Source of the DNA: an uncultured Bacteroidales bacterium
Lineage (GTDB): Bacteria > Bacteroidota > Bacteroidia > Bacteroidales > UBA932
Length of the DNA stretch: 64,000 nucleotides
Reading direction: 5' to 3'
Assembly (NCBI GenBank): GCA_949289565.1
Contig: CASEOO010000016.1
Coordinates: 186,001-250,000, forward strand
A program made the translations under genes and the position numbers. Below, in pieces: positions 8,860 through 17,261 of this stretch (positions within the stretch are counted from its first letter, which is position 1; each line of letters opens with the position of its first letter). The notes under the pieces were generated by a model that was not told the origin of the DNA, searched no databases, and saw nothing but the letters and a program-made list of their open reading frames with translations.

Positions 8860-10587
8860 TTATCTGATTTTATCAATATCAATTATGCGGGAACATGAGT
8901 CCAGAGTCTCCTGCCTGTGGGCAATGACTATCACCGTCAATGACTCATCTTCATGAGACAGCTCTGTTATAAAGCGGTTTATCTCGCTCTCGGTCTTCAT
9001 GTCTACAGATGACGTGGCCTCATCGAAAAAAAGCACTGACGCACCCTTGTAAAGAGCTCTGGCTATGCCTATCCGCTGCTTCTGTCCGCCTGAAATGGAA
9101 TTTCCAGCTTCAGCCAGCCTGGTGTCTATGCCGTGAGGCAGGGAGGATATCCACTCCCAAAGCCCGACTTTTCTGAAGATACGTTCTATCTTCTGCCTGT
9201 CTGCCAGGTCAGGAGACTGCCCGAAGGCTACATTTTCCACAAATGTGCCGTTGATCAGGAAAACATCCTGCGGCACATATCCCAGCTTTTCCTGCCAGAG
9301 AGCGACATTGTCCGAAGTGATCTCCGTGTCATCGACATAAAGCCCTCCTGACTGCGGTGCGTAAAAGCCCATCAGCAGATTGAACAATGTGGTCTTGCCT
9401 GCACCGGAATGGCCTTTTATGCCTACATATTCACCTTTTTTTATTTCAATGCTGAAATTATTGAAAAGCTCCTGGCTTTCCGCATCATAGCGGAACGACA
9501 CCGAGCGGAGCGATATTGCCCTGGCAAAATCCAGGCTGGCCGGGACATGAACTTCCTCGCCTGAATTGTCTTCCTGCGGAAGACATCCTTCCCGGGATAA
9601 AATTTTGCCGGACGAAGACATTGCCCGCAGGGCATCCTGGCCGGATGGCTCCAATATTTCTTTCAGGATATCTACGCTGTACCTGGAAGTCTGGACTGCC
9701 TGCCAGCCGGCCACTATAGAGCGCACTGACGGCAGAATCTTCATAGCTGACAGGGCGAAAATGCCAAATGTCATCGAGAGCCCCCATGAAGTGGACATGG
9801 ACAAGAGCATGAGAAGGATGATGGAAAGCATCACGGTGATTTCCATGAATCCAGAGGAGGCGGCTGAATATGACTCTGACTTGATGCGTACATCAGTGAC
9901 CTGGTCTATGCTGGAATGAAAGACATCCATCTGATGCTCCAGAGCGTCGTTTATATAATATTCAGGATAGCCTCTGAACAGGTCCAGGACAGAACGGATC
10001 TGATCCCTGCGGGCCTGGTTCTCAGCCAGTCCCAGCTTTTTCATCCTGTTTCTGACAAAAAACGAATAAAAGAACATAAACGGGCCTATGACAAGCACAA
10101 GCGCCAGTGTAGGCAAAGGCTCATACAGGAAAAGCGCTGTCAAAATGATGACCAGAAGAATGGCGGAAGACAGGACATTCAGCAGGGAAAGGAGAACTCC
10201 GGAGATGAAGGTCATGGTCACCGCATTCACCTTGTTGGCCAGGTCCACGCTGTTCGACTGGCGTATAAAAAGCAGGCCTCTGGACACAAAGTTTCTGAGG
10301 AGAGTATCTGCAAGCGTGCTGTACAGGGAGAATACAAAACGGCTTCTGTATCTGGCCAGCCAAATGACTGCAAGACTCTTGAGCAAGATAAAAGCCATGG
10401 CTGCCGCCGCCACGGGAAGAACAGAGGCGATGTCGCCTTCCTTTTCCAGCACCTGGGCCAGAACCGGGATGAAAACCACCACACCGGCAAAATCGAGCAC
10501 TGCCCTGAGAAAGAGGGATGCCGCCACCAGGATTCCCCTCTTCCTGTCACGCCTCGGTATGACGGAAAAAATGTCCCGGAATTTCAT
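8860..10587 (-). CDS. ABC exporter, fused membrane and ATPase domains
   Basis: This 575-residue half-transporter has an N-terminal six-helix membrane domain (about 1-320) and a C-terminal ATPase. Walker A is GHSGAGKTT near residue 390, the signature is SGGQKQR, and Walker B is VLFFDEATSS, followed by the H-loop IVIAHRQ. It resembles exporters of the MsbA/peptide-exporter class and works as a homodimer in the inner membrane. It has no C39 peptidase domain, which fits with a separate peptidase gene in the operon. It lies 10 bp after the PqqD-like gene. Confidence 0.88.
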   Translation of the reverse strand: MKFRDIFSVIPRRDRKRGILVAASLFLRAVLDFAGVVVFIPVLAQVLEKEGDIASVLPVAAAAMAFILLKSLAVIWLARYRSRFVFSLYSTLADTLLRNFVSRGLLFIRQSNSVDLANKVNAVTMTFISGVLLSLLNVLSSAILLVIILTALFLYEPLPTLALVLVIGPFMFFYSFFVRNRMKKLGLAENQARRDQIRSVLDLFRGYPEYYINDALEHQMDVFHSSIDQVTDVRIKSESYSAASSGFMEITVMLSIILLMLLSMSTSWGLSMTFGIFALSAMKILPSVRSIVAGWQAVQTSRYSVDILKEILEPSGQDALRAMSSSGKILSREGCLPQEDNSGEEVHVPASLDFARAISLRSVSFRYDAESQELFNNFSIEIKKGEYVGIKGHSGAGKTTLFNLLMGFYAPQSGGLYVDDTEITSDNVALWQEKLGYVPQDVFLINGTFVENVAFGQSPDLADRQKIERIFRKVGLWEWISSLPHGIDTRLAEAGNSISGGQKQRIGIARALYKGASVLFFDEATSSVDMKTESEINRFITELSHEDESLTVIVIAHRQETLDSCSRIIDIDKIR

Positions 10588-10597
10588 CAGCTGAAGA

Positions 10598-10864
10598 TTA
10601 TGCCAGGAGATTGCAGTCTTTCAGCTGCCGGCACCATGCTTCTGCATCGCGGGAAGCCAGGTCTTCTGCGATTCCGTATCTGGAGATGAGAGCAGACTTG
10701 ACGTCATCCACATCGAATTCCCTGCCGTTCATCTCGTTCCACAGGAAGAGCGAAGTGTCATTCAACGAGATGATCTTGGTCATATCTTCGCCGTTTCTGC
10801 CCTGTATAATCACTACATGCTGCCCCGCCATTTCACGGACCTTATATTTGCTGGAAATCTTCAT
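10598..10864 (-). CDS. PqqD-like peptide chaperone
   Basis: This 88-residue protein has the winged-helix pattern of PqqD/RRE domains: VREMAGQHVVII in the first strands, SLNDTSLFLWNEM in the helix that packs on peptides, then DVDDVKSALISRYG. Such domains bind leader peptides of RiPP precursors. It is the first gene of the operon, just downstream of a good promoter. No obvious precursor peptide lies next to it, so its client may be elsewhere or is not a classical RiPP. Confidence 0.8.
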   Translation of the reverse strand: MKISSKYKVREMAGQHVVIIQGRNGEDMTKIISLNDTSLFLWNEMNGREFDVDDVKSALISRYGIAEDLASRDAEAWCRQLKDCNLLA

Positions 10865-10886
10865 ATGCAGATAAGTTTATATCATA

Positions 10887-10918
10887 CAAAGATAGAGAAA
10901 AGCATGTGGCATAGCAAA
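10887..10918 (-). promoter_or_regulatory. Promoter of the PqqD-ABC-kinase-peptidase operon
   Basis: On the minus strand a TTTG box (10915-10918) and TATCTTTG (10887-10894) are 20 bp apart, a full match to the phylum's sigma consensus. The start codon is 23 bp after the -7 box. Confidence 0.8.
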
Positions 10919-10973
10919 TTTATTTTTCAATGAAATTCAATCGAAATTTCTGTAAGAAAATTTCGATATGCCA
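10907..10973. promoter_or_regulatory. Nested inverted repeats in the divergent control region
   Basis: TGGCATA (10907-10913) is repeated inverted as TATGCCA (10967-10973). Between them lies a 10-bp perfect inverted repeat, 10940-10949 with 10958-10967. The left arm lies inside the spacer of the pqqD-side promoter, and the right arm is just upstream of the -7 box of the ATPase gene. This is a candidate shared operator. Confidence 0.5.
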
Positions 10974-10994
10974 TAGTTTGGCACATTGACCATA

Positions 10995-11002
10995 TAATTT
11001 TG
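10995..11002 (+). promoter_or_regulatory. -7 box of the winged-helix AAA+ ATPase gene
   Basis: TAATTTTG matches TAnnTTTG, 30 bp before the ATG at 11032. A TTTG lies only 14 bp upstream, too close for a standard -33. Confidence 0.5.
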
Positions 11003-11031
11003 CAGCAGAAACCAGAGAGTAAATTCATATC

Positions 11032-12726
11032 ATGTCCAAGACGAAACCAGAAGAAAGAAAGAATCATGAAAGTATCTGCACGAAGGGCAAGTCCATCCTG
11101 CAGCTGATGGAGAGTGCTGTCGAACTTTCAGCCGGATCTAAACTGAGCGCGGAATTTTTCGAGAAAGCCGCGCCTGCGCTGGATTTTATCGGAGGGCAGA
11201 TGTCCCTCTCGAGAGAGCAGGCCTTGCTGCTTTCTGTAATGGTAAACTACAGCGACGACAGGAACATCCGGGTCAGGGATGTGGCAAATCACTTTGACTG
11301 CAAGAACATCACGATTCTTCAATACATGAAGGATTTCGACGAACTGGAACGCAGACACTTCATCAGATGTTCCAGATCAAGGGACTCACAGTCCTACCGT
11401 GTTCCTATGGAGGTGCTGAATGCACTGAAGAACGGGGAAGCTTACAAGGAAGCCAGCCATGCAGGCATAGACTGCGATGCCTTGTTCGCCGTGATAGACG
11501 ACTTATTCGGCCAGAGGCAGGAGAATGAGCTGACTACAAGAGGATTGTACACTGCACTCAGGGAACTGCTGGACGAAAATCCAAAGCTGGAGTTCTGCAG
11601 AAAAGTCAGGGCTGTCGAACTTGACGAGGATGATTTCATACTTCTGCTTTTCTTCTGCAATGCTTTCGTCAACAACGACGATGACAATATCCAGTTTTAT
11701 GAACTTGACGATCTGTTCGATTCGAAGCTGGCTTTCAGGAGAATAAAATCCAGCCTTTGCAAAAGAGAGAACGACCTTTTCGGCTTGAAGTTCATAGAGA
11801 ATACAGGAGCTGACGGAATAGGGGACAGGGAAAGCTTCAAGCTGACAGACTCTGCGAAAGAAGACCTGCTGTCAGAGCTGGGCCTGAATCTGAAAAGCAA
11901 TATGCGCAAGCAGGAAAAGAGGCTGATGAAGCATGAAGACCTGCCGTTCAAGAAGATGTTCTACAACCCTTCAGAAGGCCGTCAGGTGGAGCGGCTGACC
12001 AGCCTCCTGAAACAGGAGAATTTCGTCAAGATACAGGCCAGGCTGAAAGACAGCGGGATGAGGCATGGTTTTGCCTGCATTTTCTACGGAAGCCCCGGCA
12101 CAGGAAAGACAGAGACAGTATACCAGATAGCGAAGGCCACAGGCAGGGACATCATGCAGGTGAATGTTTCGGAAATCAAAAGCATGTGGGTAGGCGAAAG
12201 CGAGAAGAATATCCAGGCTCTGTTCGACAGATACCGCGTCATGGCCGAGTCTTCAGACGGGAAGGCGCCTATTCTCTTTTTCAACGAGGCGGACGCAATA
12301 TTCGGGAAACGCCAGGAAGGAGCAGAAAGAGCTGTCGACAAGATGGAGAACTCCATACAGAACATCATTCTGCAAGAAATGGAGAAGCTGTCAGGCATCC
12401 TCATCGCCACGACCAACCTGACTCAGAATCTGGACAAAGCCTTTGAACGCCGGTTTCTCTACAAAATACGTTTCGAAAAGCCGTCTGCTGAAGCCAGAAA
12501 AGCTATATGGACATCGATGATGGACGATATCAGCGATGAAGAGGCGGAGATGCTTTCCGGCAGATACGACTTCAGCGGAGGCCAGATAGAAAATATATCC
12601 AGAAAGCATACTGTGGACAAGATTCTATATGGCGATGAAGGCGGTTCCATAGAGCGCATACTTGAGATGTGCGACAGCGAGAACATATCTGAAGGACAGG
12701 ACAAGAAGCGCAGAATCGGCTTCTGA
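11032..12726 (+). CDS. AAA+ ATPase with N-terminal winged-helix-like region
   Basis: This is a 564-residue protein. Residues about 60-140 look like a winged-helix/MarR-like segment (VRDVANHFDCKNITILQYM). The AAA+ module has Walker A GSPGTGKTE near 353 and a Walker B-like FFNEADAIF near 416, where the usual Asp is Asn. An ATTN sensor-1 and a FERRF arginine motif follow. The arrangement resembles p97/ClpX-type remodelling ATPases that act on protein substrates. It is a single gene, divergent from the PqqD operon. Whether it takes part in that pathway is unknown. Confidence 0.7.
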   Translation: MSKTKPEERKNHESICTKGKSILQLMESAVELSAGSKLSAEFFEKAAPALDFIGGQMSLSREQALLLSVMVNYSDDRNIRVRDVANHFDCKNITILQYMKDFDELERRHFIRCSRSRDSQSYRVPMEVLNALKNGEAYKEASHAGIDCDALFAVIDDLFGQRQENELTTRGLYTALRELLDENPKLEFCRKVRAVELDEDDFILLLFFCNAFVNNDDDNIQFYELDDLFDSKLAFRRIKSSLCKRENDLFGLKFIENTGADGIGDRESFKLTDSAKEDLLSELGLNLKSNMRKQEKRLMKHEDLPFKKMFYNPSEGRQVERLTSLLKQENFVKIQARLKDSGMRHGFACIFYGSPGTGKTETVYQIAKATGRDIMQVNVSEIKSMWVGESEKNIQALFDRYRVMAESSDGKAPILFFNEADAIFGKRQEGAERAVDKMENSIQNIILQEMEKLSGILIATTNLTQNLDKAFERRFLYKIRFEKPSAEARKAIWTSMMDDISDEEAEMLSGRYDFSGGQIENISRKHTVDKILYGDEGGSIERILEMCDSENISEGQDKKRRIGF

Positions 12727-12792
12727 AACAGGCGGGCGCATGAAGACATGCCGCGCGGCAGTCGGCAGATGATGCAAGGCTGGCTGGAAGTC

Positions 12793-14205
12793 TCAGACTT
12801 TCAGCCATTTCTTGCGGTAAAGACGGATCAGGAAGATGATGCCTCGGAAGCATAGTTCGGCGCACATCGCGATCCAGACGCCTTGCAGCCCGTATTGAGG
12901 TGCCAATGCCGCCGCCAAAGTCAGCCTGACCGCCCAGATGCTGGCTAAATTCATGATGCTCGGCATGAGAGTGTCGCCAACTCCGACGAAAACGCCGTAA
13001 GCCACTATGGAGGCCGCATACATAGGCTCGGCAAAAGCCTCTATCCGCAGAATTCTGGCTCCAAGTTCCCGGACAGCGGTGTCCGGCGTCATAATTCCCA
13101 TCATAGCCGGAGCTGTCAGATACATCACTATGCCCATTACGGACATGACAGCTATGCCCATCAGCACAGAAATGTGTGCAAAGCGCCATGTCAGGTCTCT
13201 CCTTCTCGCCCCGATGCTCTGCCCGACGAGTGTCGTCGCTGCATTGGAGACACCGTGCCCCGGCATATAGCACAGGCTCTCGACAGTGATTGCAAACGAA
13301 TTGGCGGCGATGGCGATTGTGCCCAAAGGGGCAATGATGACTGTGGACATTATCTGCGCACCGCACATGATCACCCTTTCGCATCCCATAGGAAGAGCTA
13401 TGCCGACAGCATTTTTAAAACACTGCTTTGTAAGACGGAAACTGCCTTTTTCCTGCACCAGGTTCAGTTCTGGAGATTTTATGCACAGCGAATGAAGGAG
13501 CATGGCCGCCACTGCCGCAGAAGCAAGTGCAGTGCCCAAGGCGGCCCCTGTAACGCCAAGGCCAGCGCCAGGGACCCGGAATTCCATGCCGATGAACGAA
13601 ATGTCCCTGGACGGAAATATCAGAAAGAAATTGAAAACCACATCCAGCAGACACATAAGTACATTCAGTATACTGGGTGTAAGCATGTTTCCGCAGCTCC
13701 TGAGCATCCCGCTCGCCAGCATATTCAGCTGGAGCGCCGGAAGCGAAAGAATGAATATCAGGAAATACAGCGACGCATCCCTGCATATGGAGTCTTCTCC
13801 GCCAAGCCAATGCGGAAGAGGCCAGCTTATCGCACACCCTATGACGCAGACTGCCAGGCTGAATATCATGGACATCACCAGCGACTGGCGCAGGACACTT
13901 CTGGCATTGGCAGTGTCTTTAGAGCCGAGAAGATGAGACACCTGGACATAGAATCCAGTGGCGCAGGCTGCTGAAAGGCCTGCAAAAAGCCATGTAGTGG
14001 TAGATACCAGGCCTATTGATGCAGACGGTCCCGCGCCCAGGCTTCCCACCATAGATGCATCTATAAACTGCATCAGGATAGACGATATCTGTGAAATGAT
14101 AGCAGGAATGCTAAGCTCGGCTGTAAGCCTGAGCTGCTGGCCCAGGCTCATCGGCTTGCCGTCCTGCACCATCTTCAAAAGTTCATTCTGTCCGGACAAT
14201 TTCAT
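12793..14205 (-). CDS. MATE family multidrug/toxin exporter
   Basis: This 470-residue membrane protein has about twelve predicted helices in two homologous halves. Its N-terminal segment ELSIPAIISQISSILMQFID is typical of MATE pumps, followed by VGSLGAGPSASIGL. MATE proteins expel cationic or organic compounds using Na+ or H+ gradients. It follows the copper ATPase gene by 18 bp and may be co-transcribed. The substrate cannot be told from sequence. Confidence 0.88.
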   Translation of the reverse strand: MKLSGQNELLKMVQDGKPMSLGQQLRLTAELSIPAIISQISSILMQFIDASMVGSLGAGPSASIGLVSTTTWLFAGLSAACATGFYVQVSHLLGSKDTANARSVLRQSLVMSMIFSLAVCVIGCAISWPLPHWLGGEDSICRDASLYFLIFILSLPALQLNMLASGMLRSCGNMLTPSILNVLMCLLDVVFNFFLIFPSRDISFIGMEFRVPGAGLGVTGAALGTALASAAVAAMLLHSLCIKSPELNLVQEKGSFRLTKQCFKNAVGIALPMGCERVIMCGAQIMSTVIIAPLGTIAIAANSFAITVESLCYMPGHGVSNAATTLVGQSIGARRRDLTWRFAHISVLMGIAVMSVMGIVMYLTAPAMMGIMTPDTAVRELGARILRIEAFAEPMYAASIVAYGVFVGVGDTLMPSIMNLASIWAVRLTLAAALAPQYGLQGVWIAMCAELCFRGIIFLIRLYRKKWLKV

Positions 14206-14223
14206 AAATGCAGTGCCGCCGGC

Positions 14224-14436
14224 TTATTCACTCAAAGTATACTCACCAGCCTCTTCAGACACCTGTTTCTGCAGTTCTTCGAGCGTATAGGCATGATCTC
14301 CGGAAAACTCGACTTCAGCGGCAGGAGGGTCCAATGTCACAACAGCTTTGACCCCTTCAAGGGCATTGAGAGCTTTTTCAACATGCATACGGCAATGGCC
14401 GCACATCATTCCTTCGACTTTGAATGTTTTTTTCAT
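14224..14436 (-). other. Possible internal start giving a free CopZ-like copper chaperone
   Basis: In-frame ATG at 14434-14436, inside copA, begins a 70-residue segment of CopZ size with MKKTFKVEGMMCGHC. Just upstream, on the coding strand, is AAGGAAG about eight bases before the ATG, which resembles a ribosome binding site. The peptide may be made both as a fused tail and as a free chaperone. Confidence 0.45.
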
Positions 14437-16779
14437 TATTTTTTCTTCCTTTATTATATTGTCTGAAACTTTTTCCTTAGCCCCGGATGTCTCTGGGCCT
14501 GCAATATTGGAATTGCCCGTCCTGGACGGGCATTCTAAACTTCCTATTCTCTTGTTTTTCAAACGCAGGCTGTTGGCAACGACGCTTACGCTGCTGAAAG
14601 CCATGGCAGCCCCGGCTATCATCGGATTCAGAAGGAAGCCATTCAGCGGGTAAAGCACGCCGGCGGCTATCGGGACGCTTACCATATTGTAGATAAATGC
14701 CCAGAAAAGGTTCTGACGTATGGTCCGCACTGTCATTTTGGAGAGCTGTATGGCCTCTGGTATCTTCTGCAGATCCGAGGATATTACAGTCATGTCAGCT
14801 ACATCCATAGCGATATCGCTGCCATTTCCCATGGCGATGCTCAAGTCAGCCTGAGCCAATGCCGCGCTGTCATTGATTCCATCTCCGGCCATGGCCGCTT
14901 TCCGGCCTTCTGACTGAAGTTTTTTCACAAACGCAGATTTGTCCTGGGGGAGAACTCCAGCCTTGAAATGCAGAATGCCCGTCTTGGAGGCCACGGCCGC
15001 GGCCGTATTTTCATTGTCTCCTGTCAACATCCAGACGTCGACGCCCTGTTTCCTGAGAGAGGCGGCCGCTTCAGCAGAGCCAGGCTTTATGCGGTCTGTA
15101 ATGACAGCTATGGCCATGGCATGGACACTGTCTGAAAACCAGACCACAGTATGCGCAGACAATTCCAGTTCCGAGGCCTTTGCAGCCATGTCCTTGTCCA
15201 GCTGAATTCCGTTCAATTCCATAAGAGCCCTGCTCCCGACGAAATACCTCATGCCTTTAAAAGTGCAGACGGCGCCTGCTCCGGTGACACTTTTGAAGTC
15301 TTCCACAGGCAGATCTTCGCTGTCTTTCAGATATCTTGTCACAGCATCGGCCAAAGGGTGCTCCGAGCGGTTTTCAATACTGTACAAGATACTGGCAAGG
15401 ACGGCTCTTTCAGGCTCCTTCACATGTCCGGACCAGATAAAGTCAATCACTTCCGGCTTGCCTTCTGTCAAAGTTCCTGTTTTGTCAAGCACAACAGTAT
15501 CCACTTTCCCGGCTATTTCCAGGCTTTTTGCATCCTTGATCAGGATGCCGAGTTCCGCGCCTTTTCCAATGCCCACCATGATGGCCGTCGGAGTCGCCAG
15601 CCCCAGTGCGCAGGGACAGGCAATGATCAGCACAGTCACCATAGCCAGAAGTCCATGCGTAAAGCCTTCGGACGGAGACAGCAGCACCCACAGGACAAAG
15701 GACAGCAAAGCTATGCACATGATGACAGGAACAAAAACAGCCGCGATCTTGTCCACAAGCCTCTGGACAGGAGCTTTGCTTCCCTGTGCATCCTGGACCA
15801 TGGCAATGATTTTCGAAAGCAGCGTGTCAGAGCCCACTTTATCAGCCCGGAATCTGAAACTGCCTTTCTGGTTTATAGTCCCGGCAAATACTTGCGACCC
15901 TGCGGTTTTCAACACAGGCACAGGCTCTCCGCTGAGCATGCTTTCATCCACGTATGACTCCCCTTCCACCACAGTCCCGTCTACAGCGACACGCTCGCCA
16001 GGCCTGGCCATCACGATATCGTCCGCATTCACTTGTGAGACAGGCACTTCCTTCTGCCTGCCCCCAGCGATGACTGTGACCGTCTTCGGCTGAAGCCCCA
16101 TAAGTTTCCGTATAGCGGCGGAAGTATTGCCTTTCGCCCTCTCTTCAAGCAGCCTGCCCAGCAGGATAAATGCTATAATCACACTGGAGGCCTCAAAATA
16201 GACATGCGGCACTATTCCTCTTGACAGCCAGAAATCTGGAAAAAGGGCATTGAATACACTGAAAAAATAGGCTATGCATGTGCTGCATGAGACAAGGGTG
16301 TCCATATTCGCAGTCCCGTGGCGGAGCTGCTTCCACGCGCTGGCATGGAAACCTCGTCCAAGCCAGAATACCGCTGGAGTGGACAGTGCCCAGAGGATAT
16401 ACTCAGCTCCTGGGATGACATCTATGAAGAACATGCTTATAACCAGTATCGGCAGGGCCAGCGCCGCCGCCCATATCGTCCTGCGTTTCAGCGACAGGTA
16501 CTTTTCCCGGGCGGCTTTCTCGACCTCTTCCGCTTCATTTTCAGAATGGCCTATGACGAGATCGTATCCGGCATTCCGGACTGCTTCCCGCAAGACTTCA
16601 GGAGAACATTCACCCTGATGATATTCCACCAGGACAGTCGCCGCCGCATAATTCACAGCTGCGGATACGACTCCTTCCTGACGGCTGGCCGCCTTTTCCA
16701 CTCTCGCGGCGCAAGCCGCGCAGCTCATGCCAAGCACAGGAAAAGTTTCCTTGACTGTCTTATTCTCATTCGTTTCCAT
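14224..16779 (-). CDS. copA: Copper-translocating P1B ATPase with a CopZ-like domain fused at the C-terminus
   Basis: This inner-membrane heavy-metal pump exports Cu(I). Motifs in order are an N-terminal HMA domain with GMSCAACAARVE, the membrane metal site CPCALG, the phosphorylation loop DKTGTLTEG, SEHPLA, and GDGINDSAAL. The core ends at LRLKNKR, where most CopA proteins stop. Here a hydrophilic linker leads into a second HMA domain, GMMCGHCRMHVE. I chose ATG at 16779 (851 aa) because the HMA starts 13 residues later; an upstream ATG at 16833 would add 18 residues with no family resemblance. Confidence 0.9.
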   Translation of the reverse strand: METNENKTVKETFPVLGMSCAACAARVEKAASRQEGVVSAAVNYAAATVLVEYHQGECSPEVLREAVRNAGYDLVIGHSENEAEEVEKAAREKYLSLKRRTIWAAALALPILVISMFFIDVIPGAEYILWALSTPAVFWLGRGFHASAWKQLRHGTANMDTLVSCSTCIAYFFSVFNALFPDFWLSRGIVPHVYFEASSVIIAFILLGRLLEERAKGNTSAAIRKLMGLQPKTVTVIAGGRQKEVPVSQVNADDIVMARPGERVAVDGTVVEGESYVDESMLSGEPVPVLKTAGSQVFAGTINQKGSFRFRADKVGSDTLLSKIIAMVQDAQGSKAPVQRLVDKIAAVFVPVIMCIALLSFVLWVLLSPSEGFTHGLLAMVTVLIIACPCALGLATPTAIMVGIGKGAELGILIKDAKSLEIAGKVDTVVLDKTGTLTEGKPEVIDFIWSGHVKEPERAVLASILYSIENRSEHPLADAVTRYLKDSEDLPVEDFKSVTGAGAVCTFKGMRYFVGSRALMELNGIQLDKDMAAKASELELSAHTVVWFSDSVHAMAIAVITDRIKPGSAEAAASLRKQGVDVWMLTGDNENTAAAVASKTGILHFKAGVLPQDKSAFVKKLQSEGRKAAMAGDGINDSAALAQADLSIAMGNGSDIAMDVADMTVISSDLQKIPEAIQLSKMTVRTIRQNLFWAFIYNMVSVPIAAGVLYPLNGFLLNPMIAGAAMAFSSVSVVANSLRLKNKRIGSLECPSRTGNSNIAGPETSGAKEKVSDNIIKEEKIMKKTFKVEGMMCGHCRMHVEKALNALEGVKAVVTLDPPAAEVEFSGDHAYTLEELQKQVSEEAGEYTLSE

Positions 16780-16902
16780 TGACCAGAGTTTTTGCCGGCA
16801 GGGCTTCCATGCCGGTTCCATATGAAAATTCAAGCCTGCAAAAGTAACAATATTTCATTGCAACCGGATAGCAAGAAATGCAGAAAAAATATTAGCCGGA
16901 AT

Positions 16903-16935
16903 AAAAAAAGCGAGGCCGGCCTCAAGGCCGACCCC
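16903..16935 (-). terminator. Terminator of the histone-like gene
   Basis: A GC-rich 7-bp stem with a TTGA loop, then a T7 run on the minus strand, lies 27 bp after the stop at 16962. Confidence 0.8.
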
Positions 16936-16961
16936 GTCAAGCGTTCTGCTATAGAAGAAAA

Positions 16962-17135
16962 CTATTTGGCGTTTTCCACTGAAAGTTTTCTGAACTCTTT
17001 CATCATCTTCATGATGTTCAAAGCCGCCTTGCGTGCACGTGCGCCAGCAGCCTTGTTGCCTTTCTCTACCTGAGCATCAGCATTTGCTGCAAACACTTCA
17101 TACTCTGCCTTGATCTGATCTACAAGCTCTTTCAT
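16962..17135 (-). CDS. Histone H1-like small basic protein
   Basis: The product is 57 residues, MKELVDQIKAEYEVF followed by a Lys/Arg/Ala-rich helix with GARARKAALNIMKMMKEF. It matches my memory of the small Hc1-like histone family common in Bacteroidota, which probably binds nucleic acid. It is a single gene with its own terminator. The TAG stop is at 16962-16964. Confidence 0.75.
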   Translation of the reverse strand: MKELVDQIKAEYEVFAANADAQVEKGNKAAGARARKAALNIMKMMKEFRKLSVENAK

Positions 17136-17261
17136 TTGAATAAAAAATTTATCTGTTAAACTTTAGTTTCATAACATGGCGAAAGTTAGGCAATAAAATC
17201 ATAAAATGCAAGATTCTCGCTAAAAATCTGACTTAAACCACATTATGACATTTCCCAGGCC

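Noticed and set aside
9916..10689. Long open frame on the + strand (257 aa) opposite the ABC gene
   Set aside because: It lies opposite a firm ABC transporter gene, and its composition is that of the antisense frame.
7502..10864. PqqD/ABC/kinase operon considered as a lasso peptide cluster
   Set aside because: There is no cyclase (asparagine-synthetase-like) or B2 transglutaminase-type protease, and no precursor ORF.
13174..13974. Long + strand frame (266 aa) opposite the MATE gene
   Set aside because: Shadow of the MATE coding sequence; no domain or start signals of its own.
15151..16093. Long + strand frames opposite copA
   Set aside because: They lie on the opposite strand of a firm P-type ATPase gene with no supporting motifs.
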